A DNA stretch of 64,000 nt from CAYUVH01 sp964448135 (GTDB lineage Bacteria; Verrucomicrobiota; Verrucomicrobiia; Limisphaerales; UBA8199). The position numbers were made by a program, and so were the translations under genes. Below, piece by piece: positions 51,414 through 60,150 of this stretch. Below the pieces are notes generated by a model. It was not told where the DNA came from and searched no databases. It saw only the letters and a list, made by a program, of their open reading frames with translations. Location of the stretch: contig CAYUVH010000003.1 in the NCBI GenBank assembly GCA_964448135.1, forward strand, positions 1 through 64,000, given 5' to 3'. Position 1 is the first letter of the stretch. Each line of letters opens with the position of its first letter.

Positions 51414-52772
51414 ATGAAAACCCGATTCCTTAACATCGCCGGCTTGGTGGCCGCGCTCCCGGTGACGGCTCTGGTCTATGGCGCCGATCTCGATCAGAAC
51501 GCGCCGATTAACAATAGCGACGACCGCCCCGCGCTCAGTCCCAAAGCCCGGACCCAGGACGAACAGACCCGGCCGGTCGACCCGGCCAGCGACACCACTT
51601 CCAAGGCTAGCGATCGCATCAATGGCGCGCCTCCGAACGCGAGAGTGAATCGCGCGGACATGGCGGATCGCGAAGACCTTGGAAAATTGACCAAGGCCAG
51701 CGAGTTCATGGGCCGCGATGTGATGAGTTCGCAAAACAATGAGAAGCTGGGTGACATCAAGGATTTCGCGGTGGACCTGAAATCAGGCCGCATCGTTCTC
51801 GTGGTGGTTTCGACGAGCAAGCTGGGCATCGGCGGCAACTATTACGCCGTGGCGCCCCAGGCGCTGAAATGCCAGCACGACGGCAAGACGGTCACGCTCG
51901 ATATGACTGCCGAGCACCTCAAGACGGCCCCGACGATCGAGCTTTCCCACTGGGATGACGCCGTCACGGAACAGCAGATCACGATGGATTACCAGTTTTA
52001 CGATAAACAACCCTACTTCGTGAAAGCGGATGGCACCAAGGCGGCCCAGTCAGCTTCCACGACGGCGCGACTCGGCACCGTTTTGCGCGCCAACCAGGTG
52101 ATTGGCATGCACGTGCAGAATCGTCAGGAAGAAAAGCTCGGCTCCGTCGACAACCTGATGGTGAACCTCGAACACGGCCGCGTTGCGCAAGTGATTCTTT
52201 CCTCCGGTGGCTTCCTCGGCATCGGTGATGAGTTGAGTGCAGTCCCACCGGCCGCGTTCGAATATGACCCGAACAAGAAGCTGCTTCTTCTCGACGCGAC
52301 CAAGGCGACCTTGGGCAGCGCCCCCCATTTCAAGAAATCTGAATGGCCGGACGTGAGCGACCCGACTTATGCCAATACAGTGTATCGTTCCTACCAGGTG
52401 GAGCCCTATTTTCACACGGTCGCGATTAACAGCTCAGACGACAGTCTGACCACTCACAATCCCGTTCGCGGCAACGCGGACAACTCCGCCCGCAACGCGC
52501 AGGATCGCAACACCGACAACCTGACGCCGGTTGACCAGGGCAGCAGCCCCGCCGACGTCGCGACCACCCGGGCCATCCGCCGCGAGTTGGTGGCGCAGGA
52601 AAAGCTTTCGACCAACGCGAAGAACGTGAAGGTCATCACCGTCAACGGTGAAGTCACGCTCCGCGGCCCGGTCAATACGACCGAAGAAAAGAAGGTCGTG
52701 GAAGAGATCGCCACGCATAACGCCCCGGATGCGAAGGTGAACAATCAATTGGTAGTCAAAAACGACGACTGA
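51414..52772 (+). CDS. Secreted protein with two PRC-barrels and a BON domain
   Basis: 452 aa from ATG 51414. Signal peptide TRFLNIAGLVAALPVTALVYGA. PRC-barrel 1: FMGRDVMSSQNNEKLGDIKDFAVDLKSGRIVLVVVST. PRC-barrel 2: VIGMHVQNRQEEKLGSVDNLMVNLEHGRVAQVILSSGGFLGIGDELSAVP. C-terminal BON: ATTRAIRRELVAQEKLSTNAKNVKVITVNGEVTLRGPVNTTEEKKVVEEIA. PRC-barrel plus BON proteins are periplasmic stress proteins of unknown detail, common in desiccation- and osmotic-stress regulons. The linkers are Asp/Asn-rich. First gene of an operon with a YflT-like and a YciE-like protein. Confidence 0.9.
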   Translation: MKTRFLNIAGLVAALPVTALVYGADLDQNAPINNSDDRPALSPKARTQDEQTRPVDPASDTTSKASDRINGAPPNARVNRADMADREDLGKLTKASEFMGRDVMSSQNNEKLGDIKDFAVDLKSGRIVLVVVSTSKLGIGGNYYAVAPQALKCQHDGKTVTLDMTAEHLKTAPTIELSHWDDAVTEQQITMDYQFYDKQPYFVKADGTKAAQSASTTARLGTVLRANQVIGMHVQNRQEEKLGSVDNLMVNLEHGRVAQVILSSGGFLGIGDELSAVPPAAFEYDPNKKLLLLDATKATLGSAPHFKKSEWPDVSDPTYANTVYRSYQVEPYFHTVAINSSDDSLTTHNPVRGNADNSARNAQDRNTDNLTPVDQGSSPADVATTRAIRRELVAQEKLSTNAKNVKVITVNGEVTLRGPVNTTEEKKVVEEIATHNAPDAKVNNQLVVKNDD

Positions 52773-52815
52773 GGACTTGGTCGCCAAAATCAACGCAACA
52801 TTAGAAAGAACTTTT

Positions 52816-53352
52816 ATGTCAACGAAATCTGTTTACTGCCTCGCCACGTCGGAAATGCAAGCCGAAGCCATCGTCACCCGTCTCCAAGACGAGGGTTTTG
52901 CCAACACGGACATTTCGGTGCTGTTCCCGGATAAGAGCGGCTCGCGTGATTTCGCGCATCGCAAAGGCACGAAGGCGCCCGAGGGTACGGCCGCCGGTGC
53001 CGGTTCCGGCGCGGTAATCGGTGGAGCCTTGGGCTGGCTCGCGGGCATCGGTGCACTGGCGATTCCCGGCGTGGGACCCTTTGTGGCGGCGGGCCCGATC
53101 ATGGCCGCTCTGAGCGGCGTCGCCGTCGGCGGCGCGGTGGGCGCCATTACCGGTGCGCTCATCGGGATGGGAATTCCCGAGTACGAAGCCAAGCGCTACG
53201 AAGGCAAGATTCGCGAAGGCAACATTTTGATCTCCGTCCACACCGAGGACTCGAAGGAAGCCAAGGTGGCGGAAGAAATTTTTAAGGACGAGGACGCCGA
53301 AGACATCGCCTCGGCCAGCGAAGCTGGAGTGCCGACGCCGCACGGTCGTTAA
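52816..53352 (+). CDS. General stress protein 17M-like (YflT/DUF3341-type) membrane protein
   Basis: 178 aa, ATG 52816. N-terminal alpha/beta part (SVYCLATSEMQAEAIVTRLQDEGFANTDISVLFPD) as in general stress protein 17M, then a Gly/Ala-rich double membrane hairpin (GAVIGGALGWLAGIGALAIPGVGPFVAAGPIMAALSGVAVGGAVGAITGALIGMGIP), then YEAKRYEGKIREGNILISVHTEDSKEAKVAEEIFKDEDAEDI. Role unknown, induced by heat or salt in related bacteria. It lies 43 bp behind the PRC-barrel gene. Confidence 0.88.
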   Translation: MSTKSVYCLATSEMQAEAIVTRLQDEGFANTDISVLFPDKSGSRDFAHRKGTKAPEGTAAGAGSGAVIGGALGWLAGIGALAIPGVGPFVAAGPIMAALSGVAVGGAVGAITGALIGMGIPEYEAKRYEGKIREGNILISVHTEDSKEAKVAEEIFKDEDAEDIASASEAGVPTPHGR

Positions 53353-53402
53353 GCCCGCGTCGGCTGGCTGGAAACCATCAGCAATTTTACCGCATTGAGA
53401 TC

Positions 53403-53984
53403 ATGAGCACGAAACATCTGGAAGAGCTGTTCCTTGATGAACTTGCTGACATGTATGATTCCGAGCACCGCCTGACCAAGGCGCTGCCCAAACTGGCCAA
53501 AGCGGCCACGCATGAGGAATTGCGCGCCGCGTTCGAAGCGCACCTGGTGGAAACTGAAGGCCACGTGGACAAGGTCGCCCGCGTCTTCGAAATGTTCGGG
53601 CAGAAGCCCCACGCGAAGAAATGTCCCGCCATCATCGGGATCGTCAAGGAAGGCGACGAGCTCGCCTCCGAGAACAAGAAATCTCCGACCATCAATGCCG
53701 CGCTGATCTCCGCCGGCCAGAAGGCCGAGCATTACGAAATCGCGTCCTACGGGACGCTCCGGGAATGGGCGCAACAGCTGGGCCGCCGGGAAGCGGCGCA
53801 GCTCTTGCAGGAAATTTTGGACGAGGAAAAGGCGGCGGACAAGAAGCTGACCACCCTCGCCCGCCAGTGCTGCAACATCTCAGCACAGGAAGGTGAATCT
53901 GAGGAGGACCCAATGCCGCATGCGCGATACCACGCCGGCGCTCGAGGAACAAAATCACGTCTGTCCAAAGTTGAAGTGCGATAG
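53403..53984 (+). CDS. YciE/YciF-like ferritin-superfamily protein (DUF892)
   Basis: 193 aa. HLEELFLDELADMYDSEHRLTKALPKLAKAATHEELRAAFEAHLVETEGHVDKVARVFEMFGQKPHAKKCPAIIGIVKEGDEL is the DUF892 signature, with di-iron-type Glu/His pairs (ExxYxxE, ExxxH) in four helices; then AEHYEIASYGTLREWAQQLGRREAAQLLQEILDEEKAADKKLTTLA. A ferritin-like stress protein that probably handles iron or peroxide. A terminator follows 71 bp after the stop, closing the PRC-barrel/YflT/YciE operon. Confidence 0.93.
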   Translation: MSTKHLEELFLDELADMYDSEHRLTKALPKLAKAATHEELRAAFEAHLVETEGHVDKVARVFEMFGQKPHAKKCPAIIGIVKEGDELASENKKSPTINAALISAGQKAEHYEIASYGTLREWAQQLGRREAAQLLQEILDEEKAADKKLTTLARQCCNISAQEGESEEDPMPHARYHAGARGTKSRLSKVEVR

Positions 53985-54054
53985 CAGCAGACTGGACAGA
54001 CAAACGCACCGCGGATATTCGCGCGCCGCGGAGCGTGATTTTAGCGCAGCCGGA

Positions 54055-54088
54055 AAAGGCCAGGCCCTGCACGCCTGGCCTTTTTCTT
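54055..54088 (+). terminator. Rho-independent terminator after the YciE-like gene
   Basis: Ten-bp stem AAGGCCAGGC (54056-54065) / GCCTGGCCTT (54073-54082), 7-nt loop, then a T-rich tail (54081-54088). Confidence 0.9.
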
Positions 54089-54152
54089 TGCGTCCAAAAT
54101 CAGTTGCGTCGTCCGCGCGCTCCACCCAGTATCGTCGTCATCGCCCCTGAAA

Positions 54153-55178
54153 ATGAAAATATCGTCCTGTGTTCTGGTGGGTTTGGAAGCGGAGCCGGCC
54201 GCAATTGCGCGCGAGGCCCTGCAAGGACTCTATTCAGAGCTGGCGCCCGGTGATTTTCCCGACCTCGCCCAGGCGTTGGAAAAAACCGGGGGCGTCGGCT
54301 CCGGGATCCTGATTTTGCAGCTCCCGCCCGGTGGCGATTATTCGGCGGCCGCGCGCTCGCTGGATCAGGAAGGCCTGCCGCGCTGGGCCATCCTGGCCTT
54401 GGGACAGGCGACGCGAACAAACGGCGCGCATTGGGTGGAACCGTCGCAGTGGACCAGGCAGAGTGCCGCGCGCGAATTGCGCGTGGCCCTGCACGCCTTC
54501 GCGCTCGCCCGCGAAAATGCGCGTTTGCGTGGCGACCTGCTGACGATCGGCCAGCGCGTCGCCCATGATTTGCGCACGCCGCTCGGTGGCATTGTCACGA
54601 CGGGTGAAGTGCTCAAGGAGTTGCTCGAGGACAGAGCGGCGGACGCCCGGCTGGTGCAACCCCTGTTCGAATCGGCCGACGAACTCGGCAAGCTCATCAC
54701 CCGGATGAGTCTCTTGTTGAAGGCCACCGCCAACCCGTTGCCCAAGGAGCCCGTGGAAATGGGTGCGGTGGCCTGGGCGGGCGTGCAGCGCAACGAACGC
54801 CGCCTGGCCGAACGAAAAATGAAAGTCGTCACCCCCAAGAGCTGGCCGGAGATCGAAGGCGTCACCGCCTGGCTCGAGGCCATCTGGTCGAACCTTATCG
54901 AAAACGCCCGCAAGTTCGGCAGGGAAGGAACCACCGTGGAACTCGGTGCGGAGGATCAGGATGGCCAGGTCCGTTTTTGGGTGCGCAACGAAGGCGAACC
55001 GGTGCCGGAGGTGAAGCGCGCAAAACTATTCCAACCTTTTCACCTCCTCCATCAGCCCAGCGCGCGCAAAGGAATCGGACTCTCCATCGTCCAGCGACTT
55101 GTTGAGCTGCAGGGTGGCGCCTGCGCGTACGAAGCGCAGGCGAACGGCTCGGAGTTTTCCTTTACGCTACCGAAATAA
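54153..55178 (+). CDS. Soluble histidine kinase with receiver-like N-terminus
   Basis: 341 aa. Residues 1-115 resemble a receiver-like alpha/beta domain (VLVGLEAEPAAIAREALQ, SGILILQLPPGGDYSAA, RWAILALGQA) but lack the acidic pocket and phospho-Asp. Kinase core: H in GQRVAHDLRTPLGGIVTTGEVL, N-box IWSNLIENARKFGREG, VRNEGEPVP, KGIGLSIVQRLVELQGG. No membrane segment. Orphan: no response regulator adjacent. Separated from the stress operon by a terminator and from KaiC by a REP cluster. Target unknown. Confidence 0.88.
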   Translation: MKISSCVLVGLEAEPAAIAREALQGLYSELAPGDFPDLAQALEKTGGVGSGILILQLPPGGDYSAAARSLDQEGLPRWAILALGQATRTNGAHWVEPSQWTRQSAARELRVALHAFALARENARLRGDLLTIGQRVAHDLRTPLGGIVTTGEVLKELLEDRAADARLVQPLFESADELGKLITRMSLLLKATANPLPKEPVEMGAVAWAGVQRNERRLAERKMKVVTPKSWPEIEGVTAWLEAIWSNLIENARKFGREGTTVELGAEDQDGQVRFWVRNEGEPVPEVKRAKLFQPFHLLHQPSARKGIGLSIVQRLVELQGGACAYEAQANGSEFSFTLPK

Positions 55179-55640
55179 CCGGTCAGACGCCCCTGATTCC
55201 AATAACCCATCCTCGGAGGCACTAATGGCCCATAATAGCCACCCCGACAAAAGTGACGCCGCATCCCCGTGGCGCAGGCGTCCTCGCCTGCGAGTTCACC
55301 GGGCGTCCCTCGTTGAGACTTAAGAAGTCATGTATAACTTCCGGTTGGACTAACGAGCATCAACTTAAGCCAAAGATTGCATAACCATTCCGCCTTCACT
55401 TCCCGTCCCAAAGGGACGACAGAGAATAGCCCACCGATTCATCGGTGGGTAAGCGGGTTCCAACGTATTTCCAAGTCCCATAGGGACGACGGTGTAATCA
55501 GGATAGCTTCGAAAGCCTTGGCCTCTCGTGAACCCTCGCCTTCTGTGCAATTTGCACACCCAATTCGCGGTGTTTTTTTGGAAGATAACTGAAAATTCTT
55601 TGCAAAATAAATCACGTTCCGCATCCTCGATTCACTTCAC
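55179..55640. other. Intergenic region with REP elements and a palindrome
   Basis: No gene. Contains a GGCGTCC/GGCGCAGG hairpin region (55265-55310), the REP unit at 55400-55492, and the 13-bp palindrome GTGCAATTTGCAC at 55545-55557 upstream of kaiC. I see no sigma-54 element at a fitting distance from that palindrome. Confidence 0.6.
55400..55492. repeat. REP-type palindrome (GTCCCxxAGGGAC / AATAGCCCACCGAT family)
   Basis: GTCCCAAAGGGAC (55405-55417), the stem AATAGCCCACCGATTCATCG plus GTGGG (55425-55449) and GTCCCATAGGGAC (55475-55487). The same ordered modules form the long element at 62236-62417. Confidence 0.8.
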
Positions 55641-57353
55641 ATGACTAAAACGTCGATTCACAAGGACGGCCGATTACTTGCGAAAGCTCCCACCGGCATA
55701 ACCGGTTTCGATGAAATCACCAACGGCGGTCTGCCCGCGGGACGCCCCTCCCTGGTCTGCGGATCAGCCGGTTGTGGAAAATCCCTTTTCGGCATCGAAT
55801 TCCTCGTGCGCGGCGCTTTGCAATATGGCGAGCCTGGCGTGCTGATGACGTTTGAAGAGAACGCCGAGGACATCAAGAAAAACGTGGCCTCGCTCGGATT
55901 CGACCTTGAGGACCTGGTGCGGCGCAAGAAGATCTTCATTGATTACGTGCGCATCGAGCGCCAGGAGATTGACGAGAATGGAGAGTACGACCTGGAGGGG
56001 CTTTTCATCCGGCTCGGCCTCGCGATCAAGACCGTGCGGGCCAAACGCGTCGTGCTGGACACCATCGAAGCGCTTTTCTCCGGCCTCGATAACCAGGCCA
56101 TCCTGCGCGCCGAATTGCGGCGGCTCTTCGGGTGGTTGAAGGAACGCGGCATGACCACGGTCATCACCGGCGAACGCGGCGACGGCGTGCTGACGCGCCA
56201 GGGCTTGGAGGAATATGTCTCGGACTGCGTCGTGCTGCTCGATCACCGCGTGAACGGCCAGATTTCCACGCGCCGGCTGCGCATCGTGAAATATCGCGGC
56301 TCGACCCACGGGACCAACGAGTATCCCTTCCTTATAGACGAAGACGGTATTTCGGTCCTGCCGATTACGAATACCAGCCTGGAGTATTCCGTTTCGTCCG
56401 AGCGCGTCACGAGCGGGATTCCCGGACTGGACGAAATGCTGGGAGGGAAGGGTTTCTTTCGCGGCAGCAGCGTGCTGTTGTCCGGCACCTCCGGCACGGG
56501 CAAATCCAGTGTGGGCGCCTGTCTGGCCGATGCGACCTGCCGCCGGGGCGAGCGCTGCCTCTATTTCGGTTTTGAAGAATCGGCCGCGCAAATCATCCGC
56601 AACATGAAATCCATCCAGGTCAACCTGGAAGGCCATGTGCGGAAAGGTTTGTTGCAATTTCACGCGTCGCGGCCGACGAACCATGGCCTCGAGATGCATC
56701 TGGTGATGATGTACAAGCTGATCGAGTCGTTTAAGCCCTCGGTCGTCGTCATCGACCCGGTCTCGAACATGCATTCGGCCGGCACCCTGGGAGATTCCAC
56801 GAACATGCTCATCCGGCTGGTGGATTTTCTCCGGAAGAAGCACATCACCGCCCTGATGATCAGTCTGACCGCGGGAAATCAAGTGCAGGAAATGACCGAC
56901 GAGGGGCTTAGTTCCATGGTGGACACCTGGCTGCTGCTGCGGGACGTGGAAAGCGGCGGCGAGCGCAATCGCGTCATGTATGTGCTAAAGTCTAGAGGAA
57001 TGGCCCATTCGAACCAGCTGCGGGAGTTTCTGATCACGTCGCGCGGCATTCGGCTCGCGGAGGCGTATCTCGGCTCCAGCGGAGTCTTGACCGGTTCCGC
57101 GCGCCTCACCCAGGAAGCGCGCGAGCGGGCGGAGACGACGCTGGCGCACGAAGAGTTGGGCCGGAAGCAGATGGTGCTGGAGCACAAGCGCAAGGCCATC
57201 GAGGCCGAGATTGAAGCGTTGCGTTCGCGTTTTGCGGCGGAGCGGGAGGAATTTGAACGGGTGATCAGTGACAGTCGTCTGCGGGCGACACAAATCGAAC
57301 GGGATCGTGACGCCATCGCCCGCAGCCGAAAGGTAAAAGTTAAAAACGGATAA
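55641..57353 (+). CDS. kaiC: KaiC-like double RecA-ATPase
   Basis: 570 aa with two KaiC domains. CI: PTGITGFDEITNGGLPAGRPSLV, Walker A GSAGCGKS (41-48), catalytic Glu pair E72-E73, VVLDTIEALF. CII: TSGIPGLDEMLGGKGFFRG, Walker A GTSGTGKS (282-289), Glu pair E312-E313, VVVIDPVSNMH. After the REFLITSRGIRLAEAYLG end of CII comes a 75-residue coiled coil (RERAETTLAHEELGRKQMVLEHKRKAIEAEIEALRSRF). A Thr/Ser cluster (GVLTGSARLT) lies near the place of the cyanobacterial phosphosites. Non-cyanobacterial KaiC proteins act in stress signalling. It heads a four-gene operon with two KaiB and a hybrid kinase; no KaiA. Confidence 0.93.
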   Translation: MTKTSIHKDGRLLAKAPTGITGFDEITNGGLPAGRPSLVCGSAGCGKSLFGIEFLVRGALQYGEPGVLMTFEENAEDIKKNVASLGFDLEDLVRRKKIFIDYVRIERQEIDENGEYDLEGLFIRLGLAIKTVRAKRVVLDTIEALFSGLDNQAILRAELRRLFGWLKERGMTTVITGERGDGVLTRQGLEEYVSDCVVLLDHRVNGQISTRRLRIVKYRGSTHGTNEYPFLIDEDGISVLPITNTSLEYSVSSERVTSGIPGLDEMLGGKGFFRGSSVLLSGTSGTGKSSVGACLADATCRRGERCLYFGFEESAAQIIRNMKSIQVNLEGHVRKGLLQFHASRPTNHGLEMHLVMMYKLIESFKPSVVVIDPVSNMHSAGTLGDSTNMLIRLVDFLRKKHITALMISLTAGNQVQEMTDEGLSSMVDTWLLLRDVESGGERNRVMYVLKSRGMAHSNQLREFLITSRGIRLAEAYLGSSGVLTGSARLTQEARERAETTLAHEELGRKQMVLEHKRKAIEAEIEALRSRFAAEREEFERVISDSRLRATQIERDRDAIARSRKVKVKNG

Positions 57354-57364
57354 AGCCCCCGACC

Positions 57365-57724
57365 ATGAAAGCCAGCAAACATATCAAAGCCAAAGCCGCT
57401 CCCCGCGCCCGCGCCAAGCGCGGTCTCGCCAAAAAACAGGATACCGAATGGCGGTTGCGACTCTATGTCGCCGGCCAGACACCCAGGTCCTTGGCGGCCT
57501 TTGCCAATTTGAAAAGGCTTTGCGACCAGCATCTGGTCAATCGCTACTCGATTGAAGTCGTGGACCTGCTGCGCAACCCGCACCTGGCGCAGAGTGATCA
57601 GATCATCGCCCTGCCCACGCTGGTGCGCAAACTGCCCGAGCCCATCAAGCGCATCATCGGCGATCTTTCTGATCCGAACCGCGTGCTGGTCGGCATGGAA
57701 CTCGTGTCCCCCAACGGCCATTAG
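57365..57724 (+). CDS. kaiB: KaiB-like protein 1
   Basis: 119 aa. A basic N-terminal extension of about 28 residues (KASKHIKAKAAPRARAKRG) precedes the thioredoxin-like KaiB domain: WRLRLYVAGQTPRSLAAFANLKRLCDQHLVNRYSIEVVDLLRNPHLAQSDQIIALPTLVRKLPEPIKRIIGDLSDPNRVLVGMEL. The LYVAGxTPRSxxAxxNLKxLCxxHL, ALPTLVRxLPxPxxRxIGDLS and VLVGMEL motifs are standard. KaiB changes fold to bind KaiC. Located 11 bp after kaiC. Confidence 0.95.
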   Translation: MKASKHIKAKAAPRARAKRGLAKKQDTEWRLRLYVAGQTPRSLAAFANLKRLCDQHLVNRYSIEVVDLLRNPHLAQSDQIIALPTLVRKLPEPIKRIIGDLSDPNRVLVGMELVSPNGH

Positions 57725-57736
57725 GGCCGGCTTTTA

Positions 57737-58123
57737 ATGCAAAATCGACCTTCCCGGACCCCCCGACGCTGCCGCAAGCCGAGGCCCCTCCTCGACAGCG
57801 CCCGCCGGTTCGAGAAGCTGTTGAAGGCTGGCACGGGCGTCGAGCATTTTTCCCTGCGCCTTTACGTTACCGGCAACACCACGCGTTCCGCCGAGGCCAT
57901 CGCCAACATTCGCTCCTTGTGCGAGGAGTATCTGCCCGGGCGTTACGACCTGAAAGTGGTGGACATTTATCAGCAGCCGTCCGACGCGGTGGATGAGCAA
58001 ATCATCGCCGCGCCAACGTTGGTGAAGCGCATCCCCGCCCCCGAAAAGCGGTTGATCGGCGACCTGACCAGCCGGCAACGCGTGCTGGTGGGACTGAATT
58101 TAACGGATGAAAAAAAGAGTTGA
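57737..58123 (+). CDS. kaiB: KaiB-like protein 2
   Basis: 128 aa, a diverged second KaiB: FSLRLYVTGNTTRSAEAIANIRSLCEEYLPGRYDLKVVDIYQQPSDAVDEQIIAAPTLVKRIPAPEKRLIGDLTSRQRVLVGLNL. Its N-terminal extension is also basic (NRPSRTPRRCRKPRP). It differs from copy 1 in the QQP/EQIIAAPT stretch, closer to SasA-like and KaiB3-type proteins. It lies 12 bp behind copy 1 and its last 17 bp overlap the kinase gene. Confidence 0.95.
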   Translation: MQNRPSRTPRRCRKPRPLLDSARRFEKLLKAGTGVEHFSLRLYVTGNTTRSAEAIANIRSLCEEYLPGRYDLKVVDIYQQPSDAVDEQIIAAPTLVKRIPAPEKRLIGDLTSRQRVLVGLNLTDEKKS

Positions 58124-59897
58124 GCGCAGCCGGAAGGGGCCGGCCGGACGCATACGCGGGGGAACAATCAAAAGTTCGCGGCGCCGCCGGAAACCGGCGG
58201 CCAAAAGCGGCCATTGGGTGGAGGCCGACGAACTGGCGCGTTTGCAGGACAGCCTGCGCGAGGCCCAGGAAACGCTGCAGGCGATCCGGAGCGGCGAGGT
58301 GGACGCCGTGGTCGTGAACGGAAAGGAAGGTCATCACATTTACAGCCTGACCGGAGCCGACCAGCCTTATCGCGTTTATGTCGAGCGCATGCAAGAAGGC
58401 GCGGTCACGATTTCGAGCGACGGTCTCATCCTGTTCGCCAACCGGCGCTTCGCGGAAATGGTGAACCAACCGCTGGACCGCGTCATCGGCGCCGAAGTCT
58501 CGGGCTGTCTGGCCCCCGCTGCCTGGAAGAAGATTTGCACGGTATTCACCGGGACCCACCAGGTGGTGAAATGCGAAACGCTCCTGGGCGCGCGGGGGCG
58601 CAAGCCGCTGCCGGTCAACCTGACCGCGAGCCATCTGCCCTTGCCCGGCCAGAACGTGCTTTGCCTGGTGGTGACCGACCTCAGTGAACACAAAGCCAAC
58701 GAGGGCTTGCGCTTCGCCAAGGAAGTCGCCGAAAAGGCGAACGCCGCCAAAGATTCCTTCCTCGCGGCCCTCAGCCACGAACTGCGCACCCCGCTCAACC
58801 CCGTGCTGTTGCTGGCGAGCGAGGCCGCGGAGAACCCGGATTTGCCGCCGAAGGTGCGCGCGGATTTTGCCACCATTTGCACCAATATCGAACTCGAAGC
58901 CCGCCTCATCGACGACCTCCTCGACCTGACGCGTATCAGCAGCGGCAAGCTCGCGCTCGAGCTGCGGCCGGTGGACGCGCACGCCATCATCGAGAGCAGC
59001 ATCGCCATGCTCCAAACGGAGCTGGACCAGAAGCGATTGTCCCTCCAGCGTTCCGCCACCGCGGCCAGTGGAACCGTGAGCGCGGACCCGGTGCGGCTGC
59101 AGCAGATTATCTGGAATGTCCTGAAGAACGCGGTGAAGTTTACGCCGCACGGAGGTGAGATCCGGATCGAAACATCGTCGGCGGACGGCGAAACCTTGAA
59201 CATCGTGATTTCCGACACCGGCATCGGCATGACGCCCGGGGAGATGAAACAGATCTTTGAGCCCTTTGCGCAGGGCGAGCATGCTTCCTCACGCGGAGCG
59301 CATCAGTTCGGCGGGTTGGGTCTCGGTCTTGCCATCAGCCGGCGGCTGGCCGAGGCGCACGGCGGCAGCATCAGCGCCTTCAGCGAGGGGCGTAATCAAG
59401 GTTCGCGCTTTACCATCACCCTGCAAGTCAGCCGACAGCTTCCAGCCATGCAGAAACCCCGCAACGTGGCTGCGGATGTACCGGGCCTGTCCCCGGAGGC
59501 AAAGGTTACCGGCGGCCTCCGCATCCTGCTCGTCGAGGACCATGCCGCGACCCGCGCCGCGCTGAGCCGGCTGCTCAATCGGCGAAATCACGAAGTTCAG
59601 GGAGCCGGTTCGATCGCCGAAGCCCGCTCGCTCGCGCAGGACGGCCATTTCGATCTCGTCATTTCGGACATCGGCCTGCCCGATGGCAGCGGTTATGATT
59701 TGATGGAACACCTCAACCGGTATCAGCGATTGCCGGGGGTGGCCTTGACGGGCTACGGGATGGATTACGATATCGCGAAAAGCAGGACCGCGGGATTTCT
59801 CACGCACTTGACCAAACCAATTCGCGCGGACGAACTGGAAGCGGCCATCGCCAGAACCCGTGGTCAAAAGGATAAAAATTCAGATTCCTCAGAGTAG
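58107..59897 (+). CDS. PAS-containing hybrid histidine kinase of the Kai operon
   Basis: 596 aa, soluble. A Lys/Arg-rich start (KKRVERSRKGPAGRIRGG) is followed by a helix (LARLQDSLREAQETLQAIRSGEVDAVVV), a PAS domain (YVERMQEGAVTISSDGLILFANRRFAEMVNQPLDRVIG), HisKA with H in LAALSHELRTPLNPVLLL, HATPase motifs WNVLKNAVKFTPH, ISDTGIGM, GGLGLGLAISRRLAEAHGG, and a C-terminal receiver (LLVEDHAATRAAL, phospho-Asp in LVISDIGLPDGSG, LTKPI). In cyanobacteria SasA reads KaiC through a KaiB-like domain; here two free KaiB proteins and this kinase could play that part. Overlap with kaiB2 shows one operon. Confidence 0.93.
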   Translation: MKKRVERSRKGPAGRIRGGTIKSSRRRRKPAAKSGHWVEADELARLQDSLREAQETLQAIRSGEVDAVVVNGKEGHHIYSLTGADQPYRVYVERMQEGAVTISSDGLILFANRRFAEMVNQPLDRVIGAEVSGCLAPAAWKKICTVFTGTHQVVKCETLLGARGRKPLPVNLTASHLPLPGQNVLCLVVTDLSEHKANEGLRFAKEVAEKANAAKDSFLAALSHELRTPLNPVLLLASEAAENPDLPPKVRADFATICTNIELEARLIDDLLDLTRISSGKLALELRPVDAHAIIESSIAMLQTELDQKRLSLQRSATAASGTVSADPVRLQQIIWNVLKNAVKFTPHGGEIRIETSSADGETLNIVISDTGIGMTPGEMKQIFEPFAQGEHASSRGAHQFGGLGLGLAISRRLAEAHGGSISAFSEGRNQGSRFTITLQVSRQLPAMQKPRNVAADVPGLSPEAKVTGGLRILLVEDHAATRAALSRLLNRRNHEVQGAGSIAEARSLAQDGHFDLVISDIGLPDGSGYDLMEHLNRYQRLPGVALTGYGMDYDIAKSRTAGFLTHLTKPIRADELEAAIARTRGQKDKNSDSSE

Positions 59898-60150
59898 GGG
59901 AACGGGCACGAATAAGTTTGGTAGGGTTGATGGCTGTGTAAGCTGTTTGCTGACAATATTTAATCTTTTTTTATCCCGTTTTGGTGATTTTGCAATCATT
60001 GCAAATTGCACAATTCAAATTCCAAGAATTGCAAATCGCAATAGCGTCAGCCTCTAAGAGATATGGAAATTGGCCAAATCACTGGCGAACTCGTTGAGTT
60101 GGAGGACGTTTGATCTCTGGCATGGTGCACGCTCAGTGCTCCCCAACCGC
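59898..60150 (+). promoter_or_regulatory. Sigma-54 promoter (60118-60133) and palindromes before the TonB-dependent receptor
   Basis: TGGCAT-N5-ACGCT at 60118-60133. TGCAAATTGCA (60000-60010, perfect; overlapping TGCAATCATTGCA at 59991-60003) and TGCAAATCGCA (60030-60040, one mismatch) are 30 bp apart and end 108 and 78 bp upstream, the standard spacing in this window. The -12 half is weak and the predicted start leaves only about 7 nt before the ATG at 60151. Confidence 0.5.

Noticed and set aside
55545..55557. GTGCAATTTGCAC palindrome upstream of kaiC as part of the sigma-54 regulon
   Set aside because: It fits the enhancer motif but there is no partner site 30-33 bp away and no -24/-12 element before the kaiC start.
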